This document shows, one piece after another, positions 1-10,979 of a DNA stretch of 64,000 nucleotides. Every line of letters starts with the position of its first letter. Positions within the stretch are counted from its first letter, which is position 1. The DNA comes from Trichobilharzia szidati (Eukaryota; Platyhelminthes; Trematoda; Strigeidida; Schistosomatidae). The DNA lies in assembly GCA_944472155.2 (NCBI GenBank), contig OX235271.1, positions 123,571,329-123,635,328 on the forward strand. The letters are read 5' to 3'. A model generated the notes under the pieces. That model had not been told where the DNA came from. It saw only the letters and a program-made list of their open reading frames with translations, and searched no databases. A program made the position numbers and the translations under genes.

Positions 1-808
1 TAGATTTGTAGAGTGTGGGGTAAGAAAATTGACAAGTCAGTTCAAGGTTATAAAAGGTGTCAGGTGAGTGGCTAGTACAAAGTGGTCTGTATTAAACAGG
101 AGATAGTAAGACTGCAATGAGAGGTTCATAATGAAATAACGAATGTGTGAAATGAAACAGGTGGAGGCATATATTGAGAAAAGAGATAATATCACTAATA
201 ATAAGTCCGGATAGTATAAATGGAAAATTCGATATTATTGAGAGAATGTTTGCATGAAGGGCATAAATTATGACGAATAATAATAATTATTATAATAAAA
301 AGCAAAGGAAAAAATCCAAGAGGGTTAAGGGGAAGAAGCACTCTTGGTGATGAGAAGAATCATCACTCCAAGTTTGGCCACGGTAGGAACAGCGTCTGGA
401 CGTGTTCTTTTTGGATACAAAGTTCCGGTTTAGTCGATCTTATTGCAACAGCTTCAGCTATGTGTAGGAGACGTAAGCGAACTGTATGTGATAACGACTT
501 CGGAATTCGGTATATAACCCTGAAAGCTGTGTTGACATCGATGCGATGTCCAGTGTCGACCAAGTGTGACAGGATCGAGCTTTTTATGCACTTAATTTCC
601 CCCCTGCTGAATCAAGCTGGTAAATGTTCTCGAACCCATAAACGAACCTGCCTAATCGTGCGCCCTATATAACTTGAACCATTTCAACTGTTCCTGTGGT
701 TCTGTTCTCCTGTTTAATACAGACCACTTTGTACTAGCCACTCACCTGACACCTTTTATAACCTTGAACTGACTTGTCAATTTTCCTACCCCACACTCTA
801 CAAATCTA
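1..808 (-). mobile_element. Penelope-like element remnant with flanking inverted arms
   Basis: Positions 1-105 and about 706-808 are near-perfect inverted copies. Between them the minus strand encodes a decayed GIY-YIG endonuclease end: SYIGRTIRQVRLWVREHLPA (about 675-610), an in-frame TGA, then ILSHLVDTGHRIDVNTAFRV and IYRIPKSLSHTVR, ending LFLPWPNLE near 363. This aligns by eye with the intact copy at 61.1 kb. The stop codon and a frameshift before SYIG show it is dead. The arms suggest Penelope-type terminal repeats in inverted orientation. Confidence 0.75.
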
Positions 809-1092
809 TTATGACTGATCACCACCATTGTCTCCCGTTTTACAGTATTTTTCAATCGATTTCAGCCTAACACGTTTGTCACACAAATACGACTATTTAT
901 TTTGACACCCCATAACTAATCTGTTATTCTATGTTAAAAATGTATCCGCCGCATAACTGGCCATTATTGTAACGACAATAAATATTATATTTTGTAATTG
1001 TAAGAACCTGAAGAGAAATTATTGAAAAGAATATTCTTCGTTCAGATTGACTTTTAATTCATGATATGGGAATATTTCACATTATTAAATCT

Positions 1093-1660
1093 TAATTATT
1101 ATTCGTTTTCCTCCTAGACTGTATATCATTATTTTGACATTTGCATATCAGATTTTGACTTGATCCTTATCATTTGTCTTTGTCACTCTTTAGTCTCTGT
1201 TTTGCTCTTCTTTGTATTTGTTTGATACAGTGATAACGAGCTGTTTTATGATGTGATTTTGTTTGAGTGAACCAAGGTTATTTTGCCCATGGACTGTGGC
1301 AAGTGTTGGTGGTTGATTCTTGTGGACAAAGTTTTTATCCCATCTTGCTGGGAATACTCTAATTGATTCTCAGATATTTCTTACGGTTGATTTTGGTTAA
1401 CTTATTCTGTTCTACAATACTTGTTTTGTACTTGGAATTTTCTCCTGATTGTAAAGCTGCCTAAGGACACTGTTGCGGTAATTTTGAGTTTTTATGTTTT
1501 CATAATTTCATTTTCATTTCACTTTAGATTTTATCGCAAATAACTGTCTTTGTGCTGTCATTAGTGCACTTCGGGACCGTGTAAAACTGAAGGAAGGAAG
1601 GAAGACTGCTTTCCAGCATTCAGACGAAAACACTTTGGTTCAGGTCGTTACTACTTAGGT
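1093..1660 (+). repeat. Dispersed repeat A, copy 1
   Basis: About 570 bp whose inverted copy lies at 21870-22460. Shared landmarks include the GACATTTGCATATCAGATTT region, the segment around CCATGGACTGTGGCAAGTGT and the GTAATTTTGAGTTTTT stretch. The copies differ by many substitutions and small indels, so they are old. No coding domain recognised; it may be the untranslated end of a retroelement. Confidence 0.6.
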
Positions 1661-1939
1661 TAGGTGAGCTGAGGAATACTGATTATGAATGACATTGTAA
1701 AAAGTCAGTGTGATATCACAGCTTGGAGAATACCAAACAGTTTCCACTTAGTATGGTTTATTACCGCGCTACTGTACATCCGACAAACGAAGAAATCCAA
1801 TCACATTCCCTCATTAGTGTTTGAAATAAGTACTTGAATCGAATATTATAGTATTTATCCCATACTCAGGTATAAATATATTTTTAAGCATAATATTAAA
1901 TGTGACCTACTGGATTTTACAGTGTTTAAAAAAATAAAA

Positions 1940-2125
1940 TAATTGAACAAAGAATATCCTTTTCGATATTTTCCTCTTCTGGCTCTACAATTATATAAAT
2001 GCTTATATACATAGAATATTCTAGGATAGTAGTCACTAACAATATTGTATGTATATAAGCATATATATAATTGCAGAGCCAGAAGAGGAAATTATCGAAA
2101 AGGATATTCTTTTCTCAATTATTTT
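1940..2125. repeat. Inverted-repeat hairpin related to PLE ends
   Basis: Arms of about 70 bp (1945-2016 and 2050-2122) around a 30-bp loop. Each arm contains GAGCCAGAAGAGGAAA...TCGAAAAGGATATTCTTTT, a variant of the hammerhead-like motif at the PLE ends near 12.3 and 60.9 kb. There is no coding body, so this looks like terminal repeats joined after loss of the interior. Confidence 0.6.
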
Positions 2126-3277
2126 GTTTTTTATAGATGTCTGAATGAATATTTTAGCAAAATGGTTATTTCTTTATTTTGAAATCCAGCCTAATCATAA
2201 TAGTATTTATATTTCTAGGCTAAAATGGGTTTATCTCAAAGGTGATGCAGAAGACAGACTTTGGTTAGTTAATTAAGATGCGAAGTTTGACAGATTAGTT
2301 ACCCATGGATATTATTATTATTGTATTGTCTAAATGAACATAGAGGCTCAAGTATACACTAGTCAAACGAAATTTGACAGCCTTCTATAGAATTTCAAAC
2401 TACTAGTCAAATGTTTAATTCAATCTGTGAAAGAGTTGAGATCAAAGATTGTCAGAGGTAATATGGTGACTGTTCGACCGCTGACACGAAGAAGCACGTA
2501 ATCCATATACTTGTACCTCTTAGAACTAATCCTAGTCTTATCCGTTTACAGTTTCATTTCAATTCGTCTGAAGACATTTAATAACATGGGATTTATATTG
2601 TTCCTTAATGTTCTTATCTGAAGAGTTGAAAAGGAGAGAGATGTCTTATGGTACCTAAGTTTGTTTGCTTCCATCCCAAACATTTTCTCATAGAGTCTTT
2701 AAGTAAGTAAGTAAGCTACATCATTCTTAATATAATCATTAATCATAGTGAAGAAAGTGTGTTATCTCTGTCGCATAAAGCTCAACACCTAAGTTATTTT
2801 AATGTATGTTTCATTGTACACTGACATCAATTTAAAAAATAACCCATATGTATGCATAAATAATGCTTACCTAATCAATAATTAGTTTTGATATTTATCC
2901 ATGAATATCTGAGAGAAAGAAATCCGACAATTTGTTGGCTTACTGACAGAGTAAAAAGTTCACAAATTCCACTGTGTTATATATTCAGTCGCTTCATTTT
3001 TTGAAGATTAAATGATTTGCGGTTTTTATTTTATCTTATCCTCATTATCAAATCATGGATATTCGATTCAACAGAGTTGTGTTTATTCTTAAATATGAAT
3101 ACATGAAATGACAATAAACCGAAAAGAGAAATGAACAGGTAGGCCGGTCTATAGTGTCACCAATAAATGTCAAGTTTATTACATATATATCCCTGATATC
3201 TGCATTGATTATTAAGTTAGCGAAATTGCTAATGTGAAATCTCACATTCTCCCACTTTCTAGCAAAAGTCTCCCATC

Positions 3278-3278
<1 letters not shown>

Positions 3279-3330
<52 letters not shown>
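3279..3330. repeat. (TA)n microsatellite
   Basis: About 26 uninterrupted TA units. It produces the apparent YIYIYI reading frames on both strands, which are not genes. Confidence 0.95.
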
Positions 3331-3332
<2 letters not shown>

Positions 3333-5194
3333 GACTATTTTTATGACCGTTCGTTTGTGCACAAATGTGTTCATAGCCTTTTTGCAAGAATACGAGTGTC
3401 TGTGCATTTGTCCTTTGGCTATCCTCTACCCTATTCATCAGAATATTTCTTTTGATTGGCAAACAAAAATATTTCTTTAGATTGTATTAACTAAGTAAGC
3501 TAGTACACATATTACATTTTAATATGCTTTTCACCATGACATCAACATTTGAACTAGAGACATAGTTTTGAAATGAGGATAAAGAATATTGTCTCATGGG
3601 TATACAAGTCTCCTACTGTTTCAAACATGTTGTTGGTTATGTTCAAATTTCATTGATCTCAAGGTTGAATATGTCACGAACGTGTATCATTTCAAAAATT
3701 ATTAAAATTTCGGGGAATTTATTAGTTCTGTAATTAGTTCAGTGGTTGTTAATAGTTCGAACCCTTAGAAGTTCGAGATATCTAGTTTAGTACTGTCATA
3801 GTATTGAAATAGGTATATTACAATATGGTTATGGAGTAGTGATCAGGGACTTAGTTTTAATCAAGTGTTTTACTCCCTTCAACAATATGATCCTTGCCGT
3901 TTCCTGTTCGTATTCTTTTCTTGCCTTTCCCAGGATGTTAATCTGTGTACATTGATTTGAATAGCAGTTGTTTGAAAATTAGTCCTCCTTAATTCAATAC
4001 GAATTAATTTATATTTTGAGTGTCAGTACTACAAAATAAAAGATGAAATTATCACGACAAGGCGTATACAAAACAAAGAAAGTTGAAAACTGAAATTAAC
4101 CCTGTAACATCTATACTTAATTCGTTTTAGAGTAATCGAACTAAAACTGTTCACACTGCACCTGAAATGAGGTTAAAGTAGCCTAATAAAGCAACAGTAA
4201 CCTTTCAAGTGATAATTACTTGTTAAGAAGAGATTATCTCATTTCTCGGTAGATTAACTGAGATATTGTTATGTACTTATTCGACTTTCACTCAACTTTG
4301 AGAATTAGATAGCGCTGATTCTATGGAATTCTTCGGTGATGATATCCGTTTAAATTTTTTACGTAGATCTCTGGTACCGATAGTTCAAAAGCTGCTATTA
4401 ACTGCCACCAACGTATGTAGGAACTAGTTTAAGTCACTGTCAATACTATTCTACAGATCGAAAACAACTGCAATTCAGATTGTTTCTGTAAGTCGGCCAT
4501 TAGCTTTTTATTAACCTTACTGATATATTTTCTACATTGTGAAGATTTTTATGTCCCAGCTAGGTTGTACTTTTATGAAAGTAGCTTCAATTAGTCATTG
4601 AGATGGTTTATTACAGGGGCTGTTGCACAGTTCTGTGATATTCTGTTTATCTGAACTTCTGCAAATTGAATATGTATTGATGAAACGATATTCAAAAGTA
4701 TGACAGAGTTATGTTATTTTACAAGCTACCAGCTCTGCTATTTGCCGACTGTTGTATCATTTACAGTTGTCAGCTTGGAATTCAGTTCATCTGAATTATT
4801 TCTGAATTTTTTGTAGGACTTAGCGAGACAATATTTAAATGAGACAACGGAAAAAGCAACAATCCACTCCTGATTAGTCATCCTACTTGCCTTTCTTGAG
4901 AACTGTTATGCTGAATTTCAGTTAAAGATTTTAAAATACCAAAAGATATTGGAATTAAAATTATGCGGGTATTTCAATCGATCTGGCGAATAAAGGAATG
5001 AATCGAACAAAACAATATGAAATAGAGAATATGAATTATGACAGATTCTATATTGCTTAATAAAGGGTGAAATTAACTAACGTAAACAGTGACAAAAAGG
5101 AGAAGGTAAAAAGCGCATTTGAGGAAAATATGTAACAGATTTAAGCTTGGAAAAAATCACACCTGATGCGATCCAAGCCACAATTATTTATGTT

Positions 5195-5370
5195 AATTTA
5201 ATTTGTGGATGATGACTAGCAGTGGAATTCAGGATGCACGTTTCGTCCTATTTGGTACTCGTCAACTGGATGTACCTGCATTTCCCAGTGAGTGATGATG
5301 TTTCCACCGAGGCTCGAACAGAGTGACCATAGTGTCAAACACCAAAGCGTTATCCACTAGACCATTTGGG
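5195..5370 (-). mobile_element. Sm-alpha-type hammerhead SINE
   Basis: On the minus strand: a tRNA-derived Pol III promoter (box A TGGTCTAGTGGATAACGC, box B GTTCGAGCC) is followed by the schistosome hammerhead region AGGTACATCCAG, a core, AAATAGGACGAAAC and ATTCCACTGCTA. This is the known Sm-alpha layout. The core reads TTGACGA instead of CTGATGA, so self-cleavage is probably lost. It lies head-to-head with the copy at 5379. Confidence 0.85.
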
Positions 5371-5378
5371 ACATGGGA

Positions 5379-5465
5379 GCAGGTAAATACAGTGACGAGT
5401 CCCGAATAAGACGGAATGCGCATCCTGGATTCCACTGCTAGTCACCACCCACAAATTAAGTTCTA
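5379..5465 (+). mobile_element. Sm-alpha-type SINE, 5'-truncated, head-to-head with the preceding copy
   Basis: The plus strand reads AGGTAAATACAGTGACGAGTC, a degenerate stem II, GCGCATCCTGGATTCCACTG, then CTAGTCACCACCCACAAATT, matching the 3' half of Sm-alpha. The GAAA box has become GGAA and the core is TGACGA, so the ribozyme is broken. The tRNA-like head is absent. Confidence 0.75.
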
Positions 5466-5646
5466 ATTCAATGCCCAGAAATCGTCGAAGCATCTGCTCA
5501 AGAAGCGGACATGTCAACCTGAGACCGGGCACTTCGGTCCAATCAATCGACGGGAATATCTCAAATTCGATTAAATTATTTATGTCGTTAAAAACGAAAC
5601 CCCTGATTCCAGTGTTTTATTCAAGTGTTAGTTTGCAGGGATTCGA

Positions 5647-5915
5647 GTGGTTTCATGATTTTATCATGAACTGACATCGGTTAGAGGACCACTAGAAAAC
5701 CATCAGGAAGTACTTGCCAGTTGTTTTGTCCTAATTCGGGACTAATCATCAGTACGCACCCACTGGGGTTCAAACGAGCTTGCCTTGTAACCTGAAGGTT
5801 CTGGGTTTGAACCTCAGCGGGTGTGTACTGGTGAAGAGTCCCAAACTAGGACAAAACAGCTGTCCACTTTTCTAGTGGTTCAGTAACCGATGTCACTTCA
5901 TGATGAAATCCTGAA
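5647..5915. mobile_element. Hammerhead-type SINE family 2, fused head-to-head pair
   Basis: A minus-strand copy (about 5647-5776) meets a plus-strand copy (about 5777-5915) within the tRNA-like box B area. Each carries the family landmark GAAGAGTCCCAAACTAGGAC or a diverged form, then ACAGCTGT and the AACCGATGTCA tail. The plus half has GGTGAAGAGTCC and ACAAAACAG, so the ribozyme core is mutated. Confidence 0.75.
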
Positions 5916-6272
5916 TTTAATGTTTTAATTAAAAATATGAATCAAGGAAAATAGGTTTATTATATAAATACGGTACATGCATGTCTTACATAATTCACTC
6001 CACAACAATATTCTTAATGAAATCTGTTACAGCAAAAACAAAAAAATTGTAATTAGTGTGCATGTGCCTATACTAATTAACAATTTACCTGTCCTATGCA
6101 ACTGTATCAAAATGAATGTAAGGTGAATTGAATATTGAACTATTAACTTGGAATGCGAAAATTTTAGTTTGAAGGAAATTGTGGGATTGAACTTATTCTT
6201 TGTGCTATTCCGATTTACCTGCAAATAACACTGAAATCAGTCTCACAATTAAATGACAAGAGAACTTCAGAA

Positions 6273-6337
6273 TTAATCATCATCTTCATCATCAGCTGAA
6301 TCAGAATGACTGCCTTTCATAAATATTTCATATATTT
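6273..6337 (-). CDS. Possible terminal exon of another minus-strand gene (acidic C-terminus)
   Basis: After an AG acceptor preceded by TTTTCTTTTGG, the minus strand reads IYEIFMKGSHSDSADDEDDD and then TAA. A Ser/Asp/Glu-rich tail ending in acidic residues and a stop is typical of many nuclear proteins. No upstream exon was recognised between here and 18 kb, so it may be chance or a fragment. Confidence 0.25.
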
Positions 6338-6563
6338 CTATTTACCAAAAGAAAACATTCAAACATTGATGAGGATGCTATTAGGCGTGAACAAAGCACA
6401 TTTTGAATTTTAAATGTTTTTCAAAGATTGACTGGTGCAGAGAATAGAATGAATTTTGGTTAATAAGGTAACTTTCATAATACTAAGGAGGAACCTTAAT
6501 TTAAAATGCCTTTTCTTAGTATGTGTACGTTCATTTTTATTATGTCACTGCTTCTTATAGCAT

Positions 6564-6635
6564 CGTCGCTGTGGTCTAGTGGTTAGGATATTGTGTTGTG
6601 GCCGCACTAACCCAGGTTCGAATCCTGTTCGCGTC
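6564..6635 (+). pseudogene. tRNA-His-like pseudogene or SINE head
   Basis: Reads TGGTCTAGTGGTTAGGATA (D arm), TTGTGTTGTGGCCGCA (anticodon arm with GTG, as in tRNA-His) and GGTTCGAATCC (T arm). The acceptor strands do not pair well, so it is not a working tRNA. It sits directly before a SINE whose own tRNA-like head starts at 6631. Confidence 0.55.
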
Positions 6636-6862
6636 GGTAGCACAGTGATAGAATACTCGACAAATACGCAAGTAGTTCGGGGTTCGATCCCCAACCGACA
6701 CAGTCGTTTACCTCGCTAAGCTGGTAAGAAGACTGGTGAAGAGGGAATGTTGGGCTTGAGGTTAGCGACCCCATCCTGTAAAAATAAATGCCACTGCTAC
6801 CGAAACTCCAAAGCTCTAGCTTGAAGCCCTATGGTCCACATGGAACGTAGAAGAATAAAATG
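6631..6862 (+). mobile_element. tRNA-derived SINE family 1, full length
   Basis: tRNA-like head GCGTCGGTAGCACAGTG...GGGGTTCGATCCCCAACCGAC, a unique body (GGTAAGAAGACTGGTGAAGA, GCGACCCCATCCTGTAAAAA), and a 3' end AGCTTGAAGCCCTATGGTCC...GAACGTAGAAGAATAAAA. Other copies are at 14545, 29680, 30706 and 46113. The 3' tail resembles the LINE tails at 10.6 and 17.1 kb, suggesting that LINE supplies its machinery. Confidence 0.8.
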
Positions 6863-6869
6863 TAAAAAT

Positions 6870-8400
6870 CTTGTAGCAATCGAATTACAACAGATAACTC
6901 TACTTTACACCCAGGATGCAGTTTAAAAGGAAACCAGTGGCAGTGAACAACTTTAAAAGACGGAACTGGGGATTCATAATAGGCACCTAGCAGTAAATAA
7001 ACCATCTGTAAGAGAGTTGATTACGTTGATGTTAAATTAAATCAAGTTGTGTCAGTGAATGGCTTTCAAAAGTGTTAATCAACCAAAGGTTCCTTAGATT
7101 GTAGTGTATTTGAAATAGTGTCGAAGGTTATCAGAGTCAAAAATAAAATATTGCTTGTTAATCAAAGTGGATCGCCACTTTTGATCAAGGCATCTAAGAA
7201 ATAGAATAAAATACTTAAATTATGATAGATAACTCGGATATTTTAATAAACTAAAATATAAATGGAACGATAAAAGACCACACTTATTTGTAATATGAAT
7301 TAGTTTCAGTTCAATGTAACAGCATACACACTGTTTCCACCAGAGTTAATCTAAGAAATGCCACATGGATTTTTTCGGGTAATCCGAAAATAGTTTCAAG
7401 TTAGAGTGAAAGTGGGAATTATTTTGACCAAAGGGTTAATAACTGAGAAGATAAATTTATGTCAAAAATGGCCTGTATATGACTCGTCTGGAAGTTATAT
7501 TTCCCTTAATATTTTTCCGACACGTGACTAAAACAGTAAAAATAAACGTAGAGTGGCCAGTACTTCTTAAAGGTTGCCATAATAAACAGCCGATCACAAA
7601 ATTATTATTCACTACTGAACAAGAACAACTTCACATCAGCATAGCCCAGCACTGACCATCGTTGATTCCCCCCTTGAAGGGAATAAAATCAGAATTATTC
7701 AACATTAAAATATCGTGATTAACTCCACTGTGTCTCTGTACATATTTTTATTGAATGAATAAATCTTCTGTGTGATAATTTATGCCAAAAATGAAGTGAA
7801 ACAATAAAACCACAAGAATTATAAACTAAACAACACGACGTTTTACACTGAATTTGCTTATCTTTGCAAAAGAATTTATCTGATAAAAGTCGTAAAAGCA
7901 GTTAATATTTATCATCATATTTTTACTTGCATATATATGTTTATAAGTGACTCGGTTCTAGTGTGCGCAGAAACAGTGCACAATATTCACCTTGGTAGTG
8001 ATTTTAGCTGTTTATCTACTTTTTTTTTACTAGTCCCTTTCTTAGAAGATTATTATTGTTATTGTGTACAGTTTATACAGTATACATATATTTGTATTGT
8101 ATATCTTATGAGAATAATTATATTTTACCTCTTGATGATTCACTCATTTTTAAAATGTTACTGCTTTCTTGGGGGCTGAATAACTTACCACAAGTTTCTA
8201 GAATTATATATATATATATATATATACATATATATATTGCAGTTGGTTTTGTCATACTAGTCATTTGAAAATTTGATGTAAGCATAATTCCAAGGAATTT
8301 CATGACTTTTATCTAAATTCAATCGATGTCGAAAGTAGATGTCGTTTAGAGGAGTATTAAATTTGTATTTTTAAAAATTTTTTAAGTATTGGTTTTTATA
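6870..8400. other. AT-rich DNA, nothing recognised
   Basis: No exon or element recognised apart from a TA microsatellite at 8204-8237. Confidence 0.4.
8204..8237. repeat. (TA)n microsatellite
   Basis: About 17 TA units with one CA interruption. Confidence 0.9.
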
Positions 8401-8404
8401 GAGA

Positions 8405-8585
8405 TTTTGTTTGATTAGTTGGAGGATTTCACCATGAGCTGACATCGGTTAGAGAATCATTGGAAAACCAACAGGGAGTACTGGACAGCTGTTCCCTCAG
8501 CCTAGTTTGGGACTCTTCAGCACTACGCACCCACTGGGGTTCAAACCCAGGACCTTCTGGTTACAAGGCTAGCTCGTAGACCATA
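8405..8585 (-). mobile_element. Hammerhead-type SINE family 2, minus-strand copy
   Basis: Plus-strand landmarks in reverse: GGAGGATTTCACCATGAGCTG, GGACAGCTGTTCCCTC, CCTAGTTTGGGACTCTTCAG, GGGTTCAAACCCAGGACCTT. It is followed at 8585-8620 by the 3' tail of an opposite-strand copy, and then by a full plus-strand copy: a nested head-to-head cluster. Confidence 0.8.
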
Positions 8586-8639
8586 AACAAAATCCCTACA
8601 AACCAATACTTGAAAAATGATCTGATGGTCATTAGCGAC

Positions 8640-9020
8640 TGGCCCTATTTAGGCAATGACCTGGGGTCCTAGTGGGAAGCTGTGATCAGTAGGGTGCAGC
8701 ACGTTGAAGGTGTGGGAGTAACTCACCGAAGAAGACATTGTGAAATGGTCACCGTATGTCGTGCGTAAATAGGCAGAAGTTAGAATTCATGGGCTGGCCA
8801 TTGGATAGGATCCCAATGGTCTTATGGTATACGAGCTCCCCTTGTAACCAGAAGGTCCTAGGTTCGAGCCCAGGAGGTGGGTGCAAACTGATGAAAAGTC
8901 TCAAGCTAGGACGAAACAACTGTCCAGTACTCCCAGCTGGTTTCCCAATGGTTCTCTAACCGATGTCGGTCCATGATCCAACTAATCGAACAAAATCCCT
9001 ACAAAACCAATACTTGAAAA
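8640..9020 (+). mobile_element. Hammerhead-type SINE family 2, long copy with 5' module and intact CTGATGA/GAAA core
   Basis: Order: a 5' module of about 140 bp (AAGCTGTGATCAGTAGGGTG ... GTCGTG ... GCAGAAGTTAGAATTCATGG), a tRNA-like region (box A-like TCTTATGGTATACGAGC, box B GGTTCGAGCCC), a hammerhead-like core CTGATGAAAAGTCTCAAGCT...GGACGAAACAACTGTCC, then the 3' tail ending ACCAATACTTGAAAA. This copy keeps CTGATGA and GAAA. The same 5' module recurs at 33.5, 43.8 and 51.8 kb. Confidence 0.8.
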
Positions 9021-9210
9021 TTAATACATTTCACTAAGGATTAATAAAGGATTAAAATCAGATGGAGTAAAATTAAAACACAGAAGAAAAAACACTTCCG
9101 TTTCTTAATTCTTTGTAGTTTCTTAGCAGCCTAAATAAATACTACGTTCAGAAATTTCGTTATTGTTTCTAAACTACGGTCAGTTCTCAGTATATTATTA
9201 ATACTGGGAT

Positions 9211-9589
9211 TGTTGTGTGTTAGTATCAGTTATCGTGTCCAGCTTCTCTAAGTTGATGGTTTGCAGTATTTGTCAGTACATCAAATGAAATGATAAGCAG
9301 TGGAACTGCGATTGAGCAACCTTGAATCTGAGAGTTATGCGACCAGTTAAATTATTTATTTATCGGCTTCACTTTGTGAAGGAGCTAGAATTTGTTTTTG
9401 TATGTATAATAAAGATCAGTTGTTCCTACCGTCTTGGACCAGTCTGTCTTTGTTTATGTTAGCTATGGGGGTCACAGGTGGTTAGTAATTTGTATTAGTA
9501 TTCGTTCTTCAGATGAGTTACTTATTGCCTTCCTTGTCGAACCCTAGTTGCAGCATTATTATTAGTGTCGGTCATGTCAACCTATATCA
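9211..9589 (+). mobile_element. Candidate solo LTR or LTR-like repeat
   Basis: Begins TGTTGTGTGTTAGTATCAG, has AATAAA near 9409 and ends ...CATGTCAACCTATATCA. It is followed directly by a TTGGCGGCGTCACTGAA stretch that looks like the primer-binding-site area of an LTR retrotransposon. No second copy or target-site duplication was identified, so the boundaries and type are uncertain. Confidence 0.35.
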
Positions 9590-9599
9590 AATTTTGGCG

Positions 9600-10590
9600 G
9601 CGTCACTGAATCTAAACAGACGTTCCTCTAATCGATCATAACAGGAATTCATTTTTAAAGCTACCACAGAACATCTGGCGAAACATACGAAGATAAACAC
9701 CTAATTGGAACATAAAGAGACTGGAATTTCTGTAAGCCCATGGAATATTTGTATATGTTTCAAGACGTATTTCTAACGTATCTGTGAGCAAAGGGTTACC
9801 TGTTACTACAGGCATGCTAAAATATGTTTTTTAATCAAAAGGTATCATATATTTATGCTTTTCTTTTTTCACTGAATGAGACAAAACACATAAAACTACT
9901 GTGACAGTAAAACACCTAGTCAGTGAATACATTAAAAACGTTACTAATATAACTAATCCATCACTATAGCAATACTCTTTTTACATTTTTAAATTCAAAA
10001 CAGTTGTTGTAGATTTTCCTGTAGCTTTATGTATTATGGCCTTTTTTGTGAATTCATGCAATATTATTGACAATATGAAACAAACTTTTCAGCCTAATGT
10101 GAACATCATGAATTCTTAAACAATTGCTTCTATCCACAGATTGAAACTTTGGTTATTCATACTTTGTTTTCAGAATGTACATAACTGTGATGCATAAACA
10201 TTGTACACCATTTGTTAGTCAATATGATGCTATATAATTACTGTTGATGGTCTACTGCTACGTCGGTGAATGAAATTTGTTAATTTGAGTGCTTATGCAT
10301 GATGAATCTATTCAGACAGTCAATTTGTCAGCTATGCGGTCAATTAGTATTTACTGTTTTCTGAGTGGTTGATTTCATTTCAATGTGCTAATTTACATGC
10401 ATTACTTAACTGTTCATCGGATTATTTAAAGCGACCTATTTGTACATATATCATAGTTAAGTATGATTAACCAATTTTCGGCTGACCTTTTACATTTTAG
10501 TTTAATGGTATGAATGTACTAACTACTGTGTTTACTTACCTTTTAACTTTTGATATGTGTCGATTTGCTTTTATTTTATTATACTATTTT
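9600..10590. other. AT-rich DNA, nothing recognised
   Basis: No exon, element or repeat recognised. Confidence 0.4.
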
Positions 10591-10597
10591 TGTTCCC

Positions 10598-10860
10598 TAG
10601 AGTTCCGAGTGGAACATACGCCTTCAACAACACATCTGCACTTTATTCTATTCTATGCCGTCCTCTTCAGCTGCGCCCACGATTGCCCGTAATGTCTCAT
10701 CTCCTGCTCACACAATCTCCTCAATGTCACCTTCGAAGTGACAACCCACTCGTCGCTTCCCATTCGGATTCCACTCAAGCGATGGCCTGGCGCTGTCTCC
10801 TCACAGTATGCTAGATCCATCTACGTTTCCTCCTACATATTTGTTGGACGATAGGTTCCA
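10598..10860 (-). mobile_element. RTE/SR2-like LINE 3' end
   Basis: The minus strand carries the decayed C-terminus of a non-LTR reverse-transcriptase polyprotein (family pattern RRWRWIGH...RP...LxWNPxGKR), here with stops, then a tail with GTATGTTCCACTCGGAAC and an AATAAAATAAAAG end. Related fragments are at 16.75, 27.0, 29.6 and 63.5 kb. Confidence 0.65.
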
Positions 10861-10867
10861 TTATGGA

Positions 10868-10975
10868 TAAGATTTTATTTTGATAAATCACACAGTGTTA
10901 TACACTAATATTAACTGATGACGTTTCGGTCACAAACTATTGCTCATAATCATATCAAGTTGATATTAACTCGAT
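10868..10975. repeat. PLE-type terminal arm, single copy
   Basis: Reads ATAAGATTTTATTTTGATAA, then ATCACACAGTGTTATA, CTGATGACGTTTCGGTCAC and CTCATAATCATATCAAGT. The same arm, diverged, occurs at 57003-57110 and inverted at 58033-58083, flanking a PLE body. Here no body is seen. Confidence 0.55.
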
Positions 10976-10979
10976 AGTC

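Larger units (their letters stand above)
809..5190. other. AT-rich DNA without recognised genes (apart from repeat A, the hairpin and a TA run)
   Basis: Apart from dispersed repeat A (1093-1660), the hairpin (1940-2125) and a TA microsatellite (3279-3330), I see no exon with convincing splice sites and no recognisable element. The open frames around 3.05-3.46 kb are products of the TA run. Confidence 0.5.

Noticed and set aside
3048..3462. Open frames on both strands with long YIYIYI runs
   Set aside because: They are translations of a TA microsatellite; the same happens at 8.2, 18.5 and 60.6 kb.
8756..8959. 67-codon plus frame
   Set aside because: It lies wholly within a SINE family 2 copy and is read through the tRNA-like and ribozyme regions.
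10868..10975. Hammerhead in the CTGATGACGTTTCGG arm
   Set aside because: CTGATGA is present but there is no GAAA at a workable spacing on that strand.
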